Positions 9,132 through 18,769 of a DNA stretch of 64,000 nt are shown here, piece by piece. How positions within the stretch are numbered: position 1 is the stretch's first letter; each line of letters opens with the position of its first letter. The DNA comes from Lysinibacillus sp. KCTC 33748 (GTDB lineage Bacteria; Bacillota; Bacilli; Bacillales_A; Planococcaceae): the NCBI RefSeq assembly GCF_002237755.1, contig NZ_MWSJ01000019.1, positions 1 through 64,000 on the forward strand, read 5' to 3'. The notes beneath the pieces were generated by a model. It did not search any database. It worked only from the letters and a program-made list of their open reading frames with translations, and was not told where the DNA came from. The position numbers and the translations under genes were made by a program.

Positions 9132-10409
9132 TTGATAAAAGAGCTCATGATTGAACGATTACGCAAAATAGAGGATTTAGAGCAACGTCAACTGCTAAAG
9201 GATATTGTAAGTGGCGTTTTTGTAAATTTAATCGACTACCAGGATGAAATGAACAAAAGGCTCGAAGACCGCGTATTCAATGAAATAGATGATGCTGAGA
9301 ATAGGTTTGATATTTATGTGACGTTAAGTTCTAGGGAGGATGTTGACCCTATTCATGAATGCTTATTCCCGATGCGACCAGCTGATTTAGAAAGTAAATC
9401 TATCAATAAAAAAAAACTGCTTGAATCATTTAAAAATAATGAACCTGCAGTGCTGTTCACCTTATTTTTAGCGTGTGATTCCATGCAAATTCAACAGTTA
9501 ATTGCTGAGCAGCGACGCTTTAATGGAAGGCTAGTAACGACAGAAGGACAAGTAGAGATTAAAGTCAGCCTTACTCAAAATCTGGACTATTTGCAAGAGA
9601 TAAACAAGCTATATCCGCTCTTCCAAATAAACGGCTTACCATGGAAAACTATTAATCATCCATTCGTCTATAAATTTTTTAATGTCAATTTAGTAGATTG
9701 CCCACCTTTAGATGAGAATGCTGAAATTACTGAAATAATCGTTGATTTAGAAGAGTATGAGGACAAAAAACGCCTAAATATCGTTCCGCTATGGAATATT
9801 GAACGCCATGAGGTCAAAAATGTCGGGTTTCCGGTCCCTGCTATCGATAAGGTGAATTTTGAACATGTACTTTCCGTACGTAAAATCGGAAACGAGCATG
9901 GCTATCTTGTTGAGGCCGAAGAGGATAATGTTCGTTACGTTAAACGCTCAGACAATGAATTAACCATTGTTTCACCCCAGGATAAGTCAGGGGTATGGCA
10001 GCTTATCAAAATTGCAAAGATGGAAGATGAGAAGATCGGGAAATTAAATTACGAGCTTGTATCAAATCGAAGAATCGAGCATTTTATACACAAATTCGCT
10101 AACAAATATACGGCTACTGTTAAAACGAAGGGTGAAATTACTCGTATGATTAACTCCTTTGAGGCAGCTAATCGATTTGAGCTTGTAGATGTCGAAATAG
10201 TGGAATCTTTCTCGGGAACAAGCTTTACGCACTCCGCGAACACGTTCTTAACGGAATTGATAGGAGAAAATAATCATAGAAAAACGATGCTATTAAAGTT
10301 TAAGGCGAAAGAGGAGAGAAACTTTATCGCAAACGATATTTTAAGCTTCCTCGTATCAGAAGTGCAACGACATTTCTTCGAATATGAATGTGTAGGTGTG
10401 TGGCTATGA
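9132..10409 (+). CDS. Unrecognised cluster protein, possible baseplate component
   Basis: A 425-residue soluble acidic protein with a mixed alpha/beta profile and no signal peptide, membrane segment or catalytic motif that I recognise. TTG 9132 is the start (AGAGGGA upstream, one base after the preceding stop). A central segment (VPLWNIERHEVKNVGFPVP) and the 3' overlap with the next gene suggest a translationally coupled pair. Position between regulators and chaperone/spike genes fits a baseplate part (TssF-like in place), but sequence alone does not show this. Confidence 0.6.
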   Translation: MIKELMIERLRKIEDLEQRQLLKDIVSGVFVNLIDYQDEMNKRLEDRVFNEIDDAENRFDIYVTLSSREDVDPIHECLFPMRPADLESKSINKKKLLESFKNNEPAVLFTLFLACDSMQIQQLIAEQRRFNGRLVTTEGQVEIKVSLTQNLDYLQEINKLYPLFQINGLPWKTINHPFVYKFFNVNLVDCPPLDENAEITEIIVDLEEYEDKKRLNIVPLWNIERHEVKNVGFPVPAIDKVNFEHVLSVRKIGNEHGYLVEAEEDNVRYVKRSDNELTIVSPQDKSGVWQLIKIAKMEDEKIGKLNYELVSNRRIEHFIHKFANKYTATVKTKGEITRMINSFEAANRFELVDVEIVESFSGTSFTHSANTFLTELIGENNHRKTMLLKFKAKEERNFIANDILSFLVSEVQRHFFEYECVGVWL

Positions 10410-11095
10410 ACTATATTTGGGATTTGCTCATTAAAGCTGAGGATGAAGGACTTTCTAAAAAGGATATTTATTTTCACCTTGCTGAAGCCTATTCACCTTA
10501 TATGGAACTAAGTCCACAACTATTAAATACACAGTATGTTGACCAGCACGTTGAAGTTAATCCGTATTATCGCTATTACGGAATTTTTAATGGTCTTTTC
10601 CATCCTGATAATAATTCAGATATAGAGTTTAGGGATTATCTTTTAGATACAGGATTGCACTTTTTAGCTGAAATTGATCGTATGCAGGGCATGAATAAGA
10701 GAGAGTTCTATATTCGCTTTATCTTTCGGGAAATCGAGGCCGATGTATTTGGTAAATTGGTGCGGGACAATATTCATGCCTTTACGAAAAAGGAGCAAGA
10801 AATAGTTGCACTCAATATGATAAGACTGTACAGGACTGGTGAAGAGATTTACTTATTAAAGGATACGCTGAAAAGGCTCTTTAAAAATTGCATGATTTAT
10901 GTAAAATCGGAGGACCAGGATGAGCTGCTTTTATACATCCGTCAAAAGCAGACAGAACAGAATGAGCGAAAGGTACAGCTTGTACAAGAAATTTTTCTGC
11001 CAATAGGCTTTCATATGGAGGTTTATTGGCAATATCATTTTGGCATTATTGATGCTGAGGAAACGATGAAGCTAGATCGAATAGCTCTTTACTAA
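10406..11095 (+). CDS. Unrecognised cluster protein, coupled to the previous gene
   Basis: A 229-residue protein starting at the ATG that overlaps the previous stop (ATGA), which implies translational coupling and probably a complex between the two products. It is mostly helical. The C-terminus (FLPIGFHMEVYWQYHFGIID) faintly recalls the 'L.P.G....V.W' ends of phage gpI/TssG-type baseplate proteins. That resemblance is weak and I would not name the gene from it. Confidence 0.55.
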   Translation: MNYIWDLLIKAEDEGLSKKDIYFHLAEAYSPYMELSPQLLNTQYVDQHVEVNPYYRYYGIFNGLFHPDNNSDIEFRDYLLDTGLHFLAEIDRMQGMNKREFYIRFIFREIEADVFGKLVRDNIHAFTKKEQEIVALNMIRLYRTGEEIYLLKDTLKRLFKNCMIYVKSEDQDELLLYIRQKQTEQNERKVQLVQEIFLPIGFHMEVYWQYHFGIIDAEETMKLDRIALY

Positions 11096-11118
11096 ATAGG
11101 GGAAGAGGAGGGATTCCA

Positions 11119-13767
11119 ATGACAACTAAATATTCATATAAACTGTATGCCAATAAGCGTAATACAGAAAAGAAATATATGACCTATACACGAGTAGAAC
11201 TAATGGAAATGACAACCTTCCAGCTTAGAAATATTTGCTATAAGGAAAAGCTGGTGACTGGGCTTATTAATACACTGACAAGAGACGAGTTAATCGACAA
11301 AATTTTAAGATACCGTGGCTCTGAAGAAAACCCTCTTATTAGAGAAAAAAAGGATGGGGGCTTTGAACGAGTAGAAGCGGCTATGCAAGAGTATTTAAAA
11401 ACACCGATGTCTGACAATGGTGACATTAAAATTCCTGCCAAAATGAGCTTATATAGCGGAATGAAGATTGATAAACCCGATCAGTATTTCTTGGAAACAG
11501 GCGGTTTTCTTGTTGAATCTAACGTACTGCTAGTCAATGAGCAGCTGGAACTTTGCGGCATTCTAAATATCCTTAAAGACGACGAAGTCCCAAATCAATA
11601 CTATTTCGCTGCTGACCAAGCAATTGGAATTCGGAAGACAAACAATAAAAACTACAGCTTTATTTTTTTAAGAAAGCAAGATTCTGAGTATATCTATAAG
11701 ACGTATTATCAGGAGACCCCACTTCCGCCAACAAATCTTCATTATTATAAAGTTCCAATACCAGATTTAGAGATGAAACAGCTGGAAACAACGAATGCCA
11801 TTCTTGCGATTGACTTTGGTACAACAAATACAACGGCTGGTGTTTATTTAGAGAGTGATTATGTGTCCTCTCCTTGCAGTCATGATTTATTAAATGACAG
11901 AATTCAGCTAAATAGCATCAATTTTGTGCAATTTCCAGACCCACTTCATCAAAACGAATGGATCGAAGTAGTGCCGACGGTCATGACTGTCGCAGATTGC
12001 TCAAATGCAGACCAAGTAAACTATCACTACGGCTATGAAGCGTTAAAAATGATGAAAAAAAATAGCTATACATCATTGGCTACGAAATTCCAAGGTATTA
12101 AGCGATGGGTTAGTAACTATGCCAAGCTGGAAGAGGTGATGGATGCTAACGGGAATACTGCACTTGTTCCACGAAGCCAAATTTTAAGAGAGTTTATGCT
12201 TTATATTATTCGAATGGCGGAGCATCAATTTAAATGTCGCTTCAAGCATTTACATATTTCCAGTCCTGTTAAGCTGAAAACACAATTTTTAGATATGTTT
12301 CGTGCGATTTTACCCGAATACCAAATCGAAACTGAGCATGCTCTCGATGAAGGGATGTCGGTTCTTTATAATACAATCGCCAATCAAATAGAGAATGATA
12401 GTTTTCTCGATGGCAAGGAATATAAAGCGCTTGTGATCGATTGTGGAGGCGGAACAACAGACCTTTCTTCTTGTAAGTTTCGCATAGAGGACGGCCATAT
12501 TTCTTACAAAATTGATATTCATACTACCTATGAAAATGGAGATACGAATTTTGGTGGCAACAATATTACGTATCGTATTTTCCAATTTATGAAAATCGTT
12601 TTTGCCAACTATTATAGTCGAGGAAAAAATGATTATGATATCGATGCATTAATCGATATTCCTGGTAAGGATATTTATCGATATGTAGACGATCATGGCG
12701 TAGAAGCGGTGTACGAGCAATTCGAAAAAGCCTTTGTAGATGCTGAAAATATTATCCCTACACGCTTTAAGGAATATGAAAATCGCACACGTGATGAGTA
12801 CCTACGTGTTCGCAATAATTATTATTTCTTATGGGAAATGGCAGAAGAGATGAAGAAGGAATTTTTCCGCAAAACAGGTATATTAAGAAGTCGTTTCTAT
12901 GCGGATAACGATATGCAGCACGATAGTGATTTAAATGTCACAGCAGTAGATCGCTGGTGCCTGTCGTTGGTAGAAAACAATCAATTTAAAGAAGTTTATG
13001 ACTTCCCAAATGTCTTTTTCAACATTAAAGAAATCAATCATCTCATAAAGGCAGATATTTATGATATCGTGCGAGAGTTTTTAGAGGAGTTTTATGAGAG
13101 TGGCATACTGAGTGACTATTCCATCATTAAGTTGACGGGACAATCCTGTAAAATAGACGCATTTCGCGAGGCTTTAAAGGAATTTGTACCAGGACGCAGC
13201 ATTGAGTTTAGACAAAAGGCTGAAAATATCGGTAAAGTTCCAGAGTTAAAGCTTGCTTGTTTAAGGGGAGCGCTTCGTTATTTAAATGCCAAGAAAATCG
13301 GCATGATTGAAACAGAAGTGACGAACCATGCACCAGTTGTCCCTTATGCTGTCAGTGCCTTTACACATAATCGTCAGGAAAAATTACTGATTAGTAGCTT
13401 AGAAAGATTGAATCAAATTCACGGTACGATTTCTCGTCCATGGGGAGTAAAAGAGGTGGAGTTCTTCCTCACAGGCAACGACGATCACTCATCGTTTAAA
13501 TACACTTACTTAAATCGTCAGGAAGATTATGCACCTGTTCTTTATGAGAATATTGCAATGCACTATCAAGATAAAATTCCGCAAGACGAGACGGATTCCA
13601 TCACGAATGGAGAAGTGAAGTTCTTTGTCTTTGCAGGCGAAGATAATTGGGGCTTCCATGTAGTTCCAGTAGCGAGAAAAGACGAACAACTGTTTATCGG
13701 AAGCAAGGAATTCTTTGCCTTTGAAACCGATTTGTCTGAGCTGGATTTCTTTGATGGATTAAAGTAA
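11119..13767 (+). CDS. Hsp70-like ATPase with N-terminal SAP-like domain
   Basis: An 882-residue protein. Residues about 20-75 form a SAP-like helix pair (MTTFQLRNICYKEKLV, then TRDELIDKILRYRG). The actin/Hsp70 ATPase core begins near residue 230: phosphate-1 AIDFGTTNTTAG, phosphate-2 LVIDCGGGTTDLS, and an adenosine motif near IIKLTGQSCKID. It is longer than DnaK and lacks a recognisable DnaK substrate-binding domain, so it is a divergent Hsp70. The J-domain protein upstream is the likely co-chaperone. A role in folding, assembly or recycling of the sheath, in a cluster without ClpV, is my inference. Confidence 0.82.
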   Translation: MTTKYSYKLYANKRNTEKKYMTYTRVELMEMTTFQLRNICYKEKLVTGLINTLTRDELIDKILRYRGSEENPLIREKKDGGFERVEAAMQEYLKTPMSDNGDIKIPAKMSLYSGMKIDKPDQYFLETGGFLVESNVLLVNEQLELCGILNILKDDEVPNQYYFAADQAIGIRKTNNKNYSFIFLRKQDSEYIYKTYYQETPLPPTNLHYYKVPIPDLEMKQLETTNAILAIDFGTTNTTAGVYLESDYVSSPCSHDLLNDRIQLNSINFVQFPDPLHQNEWIEVVPTVMTVADCSNADQVNYHYGYEALKMMKKNSYTSLATKFQGIKRWVSNYAKLEEVMDANGNTALVPRSQILREFMLYIIRMAEHQFKCRFKHLHISSPVKLKTQFLDMFRAILPEYQIETEHALDEGMSVLYNTIANQIENDSFLDGKEYKALVIDCGGGTTDLSSCKFRIEDGHISYKIDIHTTYENGDTNFGGNNITYRIFQFMKIVFANYYSRGKNDYDIDALIDIPGKDIYRYVDDHGVEAVYEQFEKAFVDAENIIPTRFKEYENRTRDEYLRVRNNYYFLWEMAEEMKKEFFRKTGILRSRFYADNDMQHDSDLNVTAVDRWCLSLVENNQFKEVYDFPNVFFNIKEINHLIKADIYDIVREFLEEFYESGILSDYSIIKLTGQSCKIDAFREALKEFVPGRSIEFRQKAENIGKVPELKLACLRGALRYLNAKKIGMIETEVTNHAPVVPYAVSAFTHNRQEKLLISSLERLNQIHGTISRPWGVKEVEFFLTGNDDHSSFKYTYLNRQEDYAPVLYENIAMHYQDKIPQDETDSITNGEVKFFVFAGEDNWGFHVVPVARKDEQLFIGSKEFFAFETDLSELDFFDGLK

Positions 13768-13801
13768 ACAGTGAAAAACAAGAAAAGAGGTGGGTGACAG
13801 C

Positions 13802-14575
13802 TTGTTTGCTAATCAATTTCCACATTTTCAAAAGGGCCGCATTTTAAAGCGAGAAATGCTAGAAAATTTGCGAGATTTCCCAAGAGAATTTTTAGATTTA
13901 TATTTCCAAGATTATTCTAATGGCATTATTGCTGGTGCCAATATTATCGTAGCAGATAAAAGCCTCATAATAGCGAAAGGCATTATCAAGCATAACGGAA
14001 AGCTCTATATGCTACATAGTAGCTACGGGCTTCCTTATGAGGCAACAGGAAGTGAAACAATTTTAAAAGTACGATTTGCTGAAGAAGTGAATGAATTAGA
14101 TTTTAGAAACTTCATAACAGAAATAGTCCTAGATGATTCATTAGAACTTGCAAATAATGAGCTAGAGTTGGCGCGCTTTAAATTAAAATCGGGTGCAAAA
14201 CTGCGCTCGGAGTATATTGATTTTTCCGATATTGCGACTGAATACAATACGGTTAATTATCTTCACAGTCAGTATGCAGGTTTTCATAAAAGCACTTATC
14301 ATCCAATCATTTTGCACTATTTTGCACGAGAGCTGTTAAAAAATCGCCCAACGAATCCGTACGATATAGCTTTTGCTTTAGAGTGCATAAATCAGGAACG
14401 GGTTCAACGAGATGCAATCGACTTTTATATTTGCAATCGGCTAGAGCTAGACTACCAAACATTTTCTAATAGTCAAATTCATAAATACTTGAACCGTATT
14501 TTATTGGAATCAAAACGAGGTGGTCGTATGACAGGTCACAGTCAAGGGCGACCAAAGCGCATGATTGTTGACTAG
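13802..14575 (+). CDS. Unrecognised cluster protein with TssK-like N-terminal pattern
   Basis: About 257 residues from TTG 13802 (GTG 13790 is also possible; AGAGG fits the former better). The N-terminus, FQKGRILKREMLENLRDFP followed by DYSNGIIAGANIIV and the LIIAKGIIK strand, has the spacing seen at the start of TssK ('W.eGM.L.PQHFQ' then 'G...l.id...L'). TssK is the type VI baseplate-membrane adaptor. The rest is unfamiliar, so the analogy is tentative. It is followed by a 292-base gap in which I see no gene. Confidence 0.5.
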   Translation: MFANQFPHFQKGRILKREMLENLRDFPREFLDLYFQDYSNGIIAGANIIVADKSLIIAKGIIKHNGKLYMLHSSYGLPYEATGSETILKVRFAEEVNELDFRNFITEIVLDDSLELANNELELARFKLKSGAKLRSEYIDFSDIATEYNTVNYLHSQYAGFHKSTYHPIILHYFARELLKNRPTNPYDIAFALECINQERVQRDAIDFYICNRLELDYQTFSNSQIHKYLNRILLESKRGGRMTGHSQGRPKRMIVD

Positions 14576-14867
14576 CTGATAGTCTACTGATGAAGAAACG
14601 TTCAAGAATGGACAACGTGAAATAGCTCAAAAGGAAGCGGTTTTATAAGAAAGATAAACATCGTATGAGGAGCATTCCCTAGGACTTTGTAATATAGATG
14701 AGCAGGAAATACCGGTCATTGATTCAGCATGTCATGGAAGGAAAGATTTCGTTTCGTATGCCGAAGCTATTTTCAATCATGTCAGCTGAGTTAGCCTTAA
14801 TAGGAAAGCAAAAAATGACAAGGCTATGAGATAGAGAAAAAAGAATCGAAACAAAGGAGCGAAAAAA

Positions 14868-15509
14868 ATGAATTTCATGGATGAAGAAGTAATCGAGATG
14901 ACGAAACATGCAAGGCAGAAGAAACGAATGGAGAACATCGAAAACCAATTATTAAATACTGATATTGTGAAAGCGATTAAAGATGGTCAGCTCATAATTG
15001 AAGATGAAACGATTGAGTTTAAAGAAATGAGTTTTTATGAGGATCAAATCCGGATGTGCATGCCTGCAACCTTTGATGTGATGGAGCCTGAATTAATGGA
15101 TATTAAATATCCGTCCAGTCGTAGACCCGATTATATTTATACAAGCGAAAGTACGTCCATCAATGTCACGCTGAAAATCATGGAACAACAGATAAAAGCA
15201 GAGGAATTAGAAGACTTCACAGAGGCCATGAGGAACATCCTTCAAAAGACGCAGCCAACTGCAAAAATGTTGGATAACGGTATGAATGAAGTTAACGATG
15301 TACAAATTGGTTACTTTGATTTCATTACGCCAGCACTAGATAACAAGATTTATAATTTAATGTTTTTGTTTATAGTAGGCGAGAATGTGACGATGGGCTC
15401 GGTTAATTGTTTGAAAAAAGAGATGAATATTTGGAAACCCATTGCTTACGGCATGATGGAATCTATCTCGGTTGAAAACAAATTATTAGATGGAGAAGGT
15501 GTTGTTTGA
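14868..15509 (+). CDS. DcrB/DUF1795-like protein, possible EagR-type chaperone
   Basis: A 213-residue soluble protein with a strong Shine-Dalgarno (AAAGGAG). After a helical N-terminus, residues 50-205 show the alternation typical of the DcrB/PsbP fold: FKEMSFYEDQIRMCMP, an exposed hairpin, long central helix, then YFDFITPALDNKIYNLMF. In Gram-negative type VI loci such proteins (EagR, DUF1795) hold the hydrophobic region of Rhs effectors and sit directly beside vgrG. This gene overlaps the vgrG start, and the Rhs effector here does carry a hydrophobic pre-Rhs segment. The fold assignment is by eye only. Confidence 0.5.
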   Translation: MNFMDEEVIEMTKHARQKKRMENIENQLLNTDIVKAIKDGQLIIEDETIEFKEMSFYEDQIRMCMPATFDVMEPELMDIKYPSSRRPDYIYTSESTSINVTLKIMEQQIKAEELEDFTEAMRNILQKTQPTAKMLDNGMNEVNDVQIGYFDFITPALDNKIYNLMFLFIVGENVTMGSVNCLKKEMNIWKPIAYGMMESISVENKLLDGEGVV

Positions 15510-17047
15510 TGAAAAAGGAAACTGCCTTAACGTATAAAGATATCATCGTGATGCCCTATAATATTCGCGTCAATAAAATCGAAATTACGCAACAGATGAA
15601 TGAGCATGCTACATTGCATTTAACGGGCGTGATTCCAGATGAATTCGAAGATTCCTATGTATATATGACGGATGCAGAAACGGCTATTGAAGTCGTGCAA
15701 ATCGGCAGTGGTGGACAAACTATTCCGATCTTTAATGGGCTGGCATTAGATGTACAAGTAAAATCAGTTTTGGGCACCTATTATTTGGAGGTTAAAGCAG
15801 TTTCGCATACGTATTTGTTGGATGTGAAGAAGAAAAATCAAACTTATCAAAATGCGAGTATGCCCTATAGTGAATTAATTAATGCATGTATTGCTGATCA
15901 AAAAGGTGCAGATTTCATGGATTATGCCTCAAAGGGCTCTACTATTGGGTGCTTTACGATGCAATATATAGAGACGGATTGGGAGTTTCTTAAACGAATG
16001 GCATCGCGATTCCATACAGGCCTGGTGCCAGATACGGTTCATCCGGCCGCAAAGTTTTACTTCGGTGTACCGTTTCAAGCTGGAGGCACGAAAAAAATGG
16101 AGGCCATCAATTATCGAGTTAAAAAGGCGATTGGCAATTTCCTTGTGTCCAGTAAAAATCATCTCGACGGTATTACTGATAGTGACTACATGTACTATGA
16201 AGTAGAATCGTTCCAACCATTCAAAATAGGTAATGAAGTGACGTTCCAATCAAAGAAATTGTATGTCTATAAAATCTACTCAACTTTAAAAGATGGCTTG
16301 TTCAAGCATATCTACACGCTAACACCTCAGAACGGCTTCAGTGTTCATACTACTTATAATCAAGCTATTATTGGTGCCTCCATTCAAGGGAAAGTAATTG
16401 ATGTTGCGGGAGACAAAATTCGTATTCATGTCGATTTCGATGAGGGTCAAGAAAAAGATACAGCTTATTGGTTTCCATATTCAACGATCTATGCATCAGA
16501 AGATAATACAGGATGGTACTTCATGCCGGAGCTATCTGATAACGTTAGAATCTATTTCCCGGGCAATCGTGAGGATGAAGGGATTGCGATTAGTTCCGTA
16601 TCAAAAGCACCACCACAATCTGGTTCGATGCTAGCAGCGACGAATCCGCCTAGTCCAGGAGGCGGTGGAAGTACCAGTGCTAGTGGCGGTGGTGGAGGTG
16701 GCGGTGGGTCAAGACCTGCACCACCAGAGGATAACCGCCAAGACCCAGCGCGGATGGCTGATCCAGATGTCAAAACACTTAGAACGAAGCACGGTAAACA
16801 AATTCTACTTGCACCCGATCGTATTGTCATATCTGGTGGAGGATTAATGATTTCGCTTATGGATGATAATGGGATCTCCATCATAAGTGATAAAAATATT
16901 ACCTTACAAGCAACAGATAAAGTCGCCATCAATGCGAAGCAAATTATGATTAATGCGACCGAGAAAATAGAGATGATTTGTAAAGACAGTTCAATCAAGA
17001 TGGAAGACAAAATGGAGATTAAAGGAACAGAAGTACGAGCAAATTAG
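15509..17047 (+). CDS. vgrG: VgrG-family spike protein
   Basis: 512 residues from ATG 15509, which overlaps the previous stop. N-terminal gp27-like ring region (residues 1-270), including the hallmark YIETDWEFLKRMASRF; a gp5-like OB fold at about 288-365 (IQGKVIDVAGDKIRIHVDFD). A Gly/Ser/Pro-rich linker follows near 370-410. The C-terminus is a beta-helix of short repeats (IVISGGGLMISLMDDNGISI onwards) forming the spike. There is no C-terminal effector, so this is the structural spike. A DUF4280 PAAR-like gene follows three genes on. Confidence 0.85.
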   Translation: MKKETALTYKDIIVMPYNIRVNKIEITQQMNEHATLHLTGVIPDEFEDSYVYMTDAETAIEVVQIGSGGQTIPIFNGLALDVQVKSVLGTYYLEVKAVSHTYLLDVKKKNQTYQNASMPYSELINACIADQKGADFMDYASKGSTIGCFTMQYIETDWEFLKRMASRFHTGLVPDTVHPAAKFYFGVPFQAGGTKKMEAINYRVKKAIGNFLVSSKNHLDGITDSDYMYYEVESFQPFKIGNEVTFQSKKLYVYKIYSTLKDGLFKHIYTLTPQNGFSVHTTYNQAIIGASIQGKVIDVAGDKIRIHVDFDEGQEKDTAYWFPYSTIYASEDNTGWYFMPELSDNVRIYFPGNREDEGIAISSVSKAPPQSGSMLAATNPPSPGGGGSTSASGGGGGGGGSRPAPPEDNRQDPARMADPDVKTLRTKHGKQILLAPDRIVISGGGLMISLMDDNGISIISDKNITLQATDKVAINAKQIMINATEKIEMICKDSSIKMEDKMEIKGTEVRAN

Positions 17048-17062
17048 TGAGGATGTGAACGC

Positions 17063-18160
17063 ATGAAACGAGAAGAAGCATTACAGCATTTTATGGATGA
17101 ATGCGTGTCAGTTCATATCAGCCGATTACAAGAGAAGGTTGATCGACAGTTTCGCCAAGAGAAGGAAAACTTATTAAAACCAATCATTAACTCGCTTGAA
17201 CAATTGTTTGCAAATATTGGAAATCGGCAGGGGCAAGGGAAGTTGGCACCAGTTGCCTTTATTCATTTTTCATTGCTACGAACATCATTACTAGATAACA
17301 AGTGTACGTATTTGCTAGAAGCCTATGGAGAAAAATGGTACTACGACTGGGGAGAATGCACGGCACAATATGAAGCGGATTGGCTTAGTGAGGCGATTAT
17401 AGATTTACACAAAACGCTTGAAAAAGAAAGAAAGCCATATCTCTCCATCCAAGCAGCTGACGTTCGAGGAATTATTCAACAGACAGTGATTCTGTTTCAT
17501 CAGTATATTATTCAATTGGTACGCTATCTCTTCCGTTATCAAAAAGAAAGCGTACCTGAAATAGACTTTAATCGAGCCGCGTGTTTACGATTTCGTGTCG
17601 GTGAATATAAAGGATTTAGTGAAGATGTTGCGATCATCGACGAACGAGAACGGGTGCAAGAAAATCTTGTCTCATGGTTAGAGAAAAACGAGATGGACAA
17701 ATCGTATACGTTTGAAAACTTCTCAAGTCTACAATTACAGCAAAAACACTTCAACGAAATGGACTTTTCCTATGCAAACTTCAATGGCAGTGACTTAGAA
17801 GGGGCTTCATTGAAACAAAGTGTTTGCGTCGGTACTAGTTTTGTAGATTGTAGCTTAGCGAATGTTGATTTTTCCTATGCAGGCATTCAAGATGCTGATT
17901 TTCGAAATGCCAATTTAGCAGGTGCTAATTTTACGCATGCACAGGGAAAAACGCTGCTGCTTCCCGATGACGAAGTTGCCTGTTACCTAGGTACTGATTT
18001 CAGTCATGCGAATTTGGAAAATGCAAAATTTGAGTTTGCGCAGATTGCAGGCGCTAATTTTACAGGTGCTAATTTAAAAGGAGCTACCTTTTTTAAACGC
18101 GATCAAGAGAAGTGTCTATTTAGCCCAGACCAGATAAAAGACATTCAGTGGATTCATTAA
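17063..18160 (+). CDS. Pentapeptide-repeat protein
   Basis: 365 residues. The first 220 are helical and unfamiliar. Residues about 225-345 are pentapeptide repeats of the A(D/N)LxX type (YANFNGSDLEGASL, FRNANLAGANFTHA, ANFTGANLKGATF), which fold as a right-handed square beta-helix. Pentapeptide-repeat proteins are found beside spike genes in several type VI loci. A structural or adaptor role at the spike is inferred from its position between vgrG and the PAAR-like gene. Confidence 0.8.
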   Translation: MKREEALQHFMDECVSVHISRLQEKVDRQFRQEKENLLKPIINSLEQLFANIGNRQGQGKLAPVAFIHFSLLRTSLLDNKCTYLLEAYGEKWYYDWGECTAQYEADWLSEAIIDLHKTLEKERKPYLSIQAADVRGIIQQTVILFHQYIIQLVRYLFRYQKESVPEIDFNRAACLRFRVGEYKGFSEDVAIIDERERVQENLVSWLEKNEMDKSYTFENFSSLQLQQKHFNEMDFSYANFNGSDLEGASLKQSVCVGTSFVDCSLANVDFSYAGIQDADFRNANLAGANFTHAQGKTLLLPDDEVACYLGTDFSHANLENAKFEFAQIAGANFTGANLKGATFFKRDQEKCLFSPDQIKDIQWIH

Positions 18161-18194
18161 AAATCAACAGAAATGATAGTTACAGGAGGAAAAG

Positions 18195-18692
18195 ATGGAG
18201 TATTTTATTGTTCGGCAAGATCAAAGCATTACAAATCCAATTATTCCTTTCAAAACAGACCTCGATGATAACTTTGTTTGTTCATCTGTATTCGGGGAAG
18301 TAATAGAAAAAGAAAACGCGGTATATCTGGATTATTTAGAGAAGCCCCGAAGAATCGTGTCGGATGATTTAAAAGGGTTATTGGTGAAATATGAGGATAA
18401 CTTAGAATTTACAGCGATTGTCTTTACGGATGTGAAGAAAGGAACACAGCGTGTGCATTGGCTTATGGACATTGTCAAGAAGAACTGTATTTCCGATGAG
18501 ACGGCTTATTATCCAGACGGACAAATAAAGGAGCTCGTAATTGACCCGAAGAAAGTGGAACTGGATTGTATTTTTCAAGTCGACGGCAAAAAGGAATCGT
18601 TCACCATCGTCAATTTAGACGTGGCAGAAAGTATGCTACGACGACCATATCTCGGGATTCAGCTGCAGCGAGTAAAACTACAAAGTCGATAG
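18195..18692 (+). CDS. Small conserved-looking cluster protein of unknown function
   Basis: 165 residues behind AGGAGGA. It begins MEYFIVRQDQSITNPIIPF, a pattern reminiscent of the start of Imm11/DUF1629-type proteins, but the C-terminal half of that family is not evident. It has no signal peptide. It lies between the pentapeptide-repeat and PAAR-like genes, so it could be an adaptor or an immunity-like protein. I do not recognise it firmly. Confidence 0.55.
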   Translation: MEYFIVRQDQSITNPIIPFKTDLDDNFVCSSVFGEVIEKENAVYLDYLEKPRRIVSDDLKGLLVKYEDNLEFTAIVFTDVKKGTQRVHWLMDIVKKNCISDETAYYPDGQIKELVIDPKKVELDCIFQVDGKKESFTIVNLDVAESMLRRPYLGIQLQRVKLQSR

Positions 18693-18715
18693 ATCATTCT
18701 AATAAATCATTCCAA

Positions 18716-18742
18716 AACACTGTCGTAGTTTGAAACAGTGTT
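18716..18742 (+). other. Hairpin before the PAAR-like gene
   Basis: AACACTGT/ACAGTGTT inverted repeat with an 11-base loop and no T-run, 28 bases ahead of the next start. It is probably an mRNA structural or processing element rather than a terminator. Confidence 0.4.
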
Positions 18743-18769
18743 CAAGCGATACGAAAGGAAGGATATTTA

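Noticed and set aside
16552..17010. 152-codon minus-strand frame rich in proline and leucine
   Set aside because: It is the antisense shadow of the Gly-rich linker and beta-helix of VgrG.
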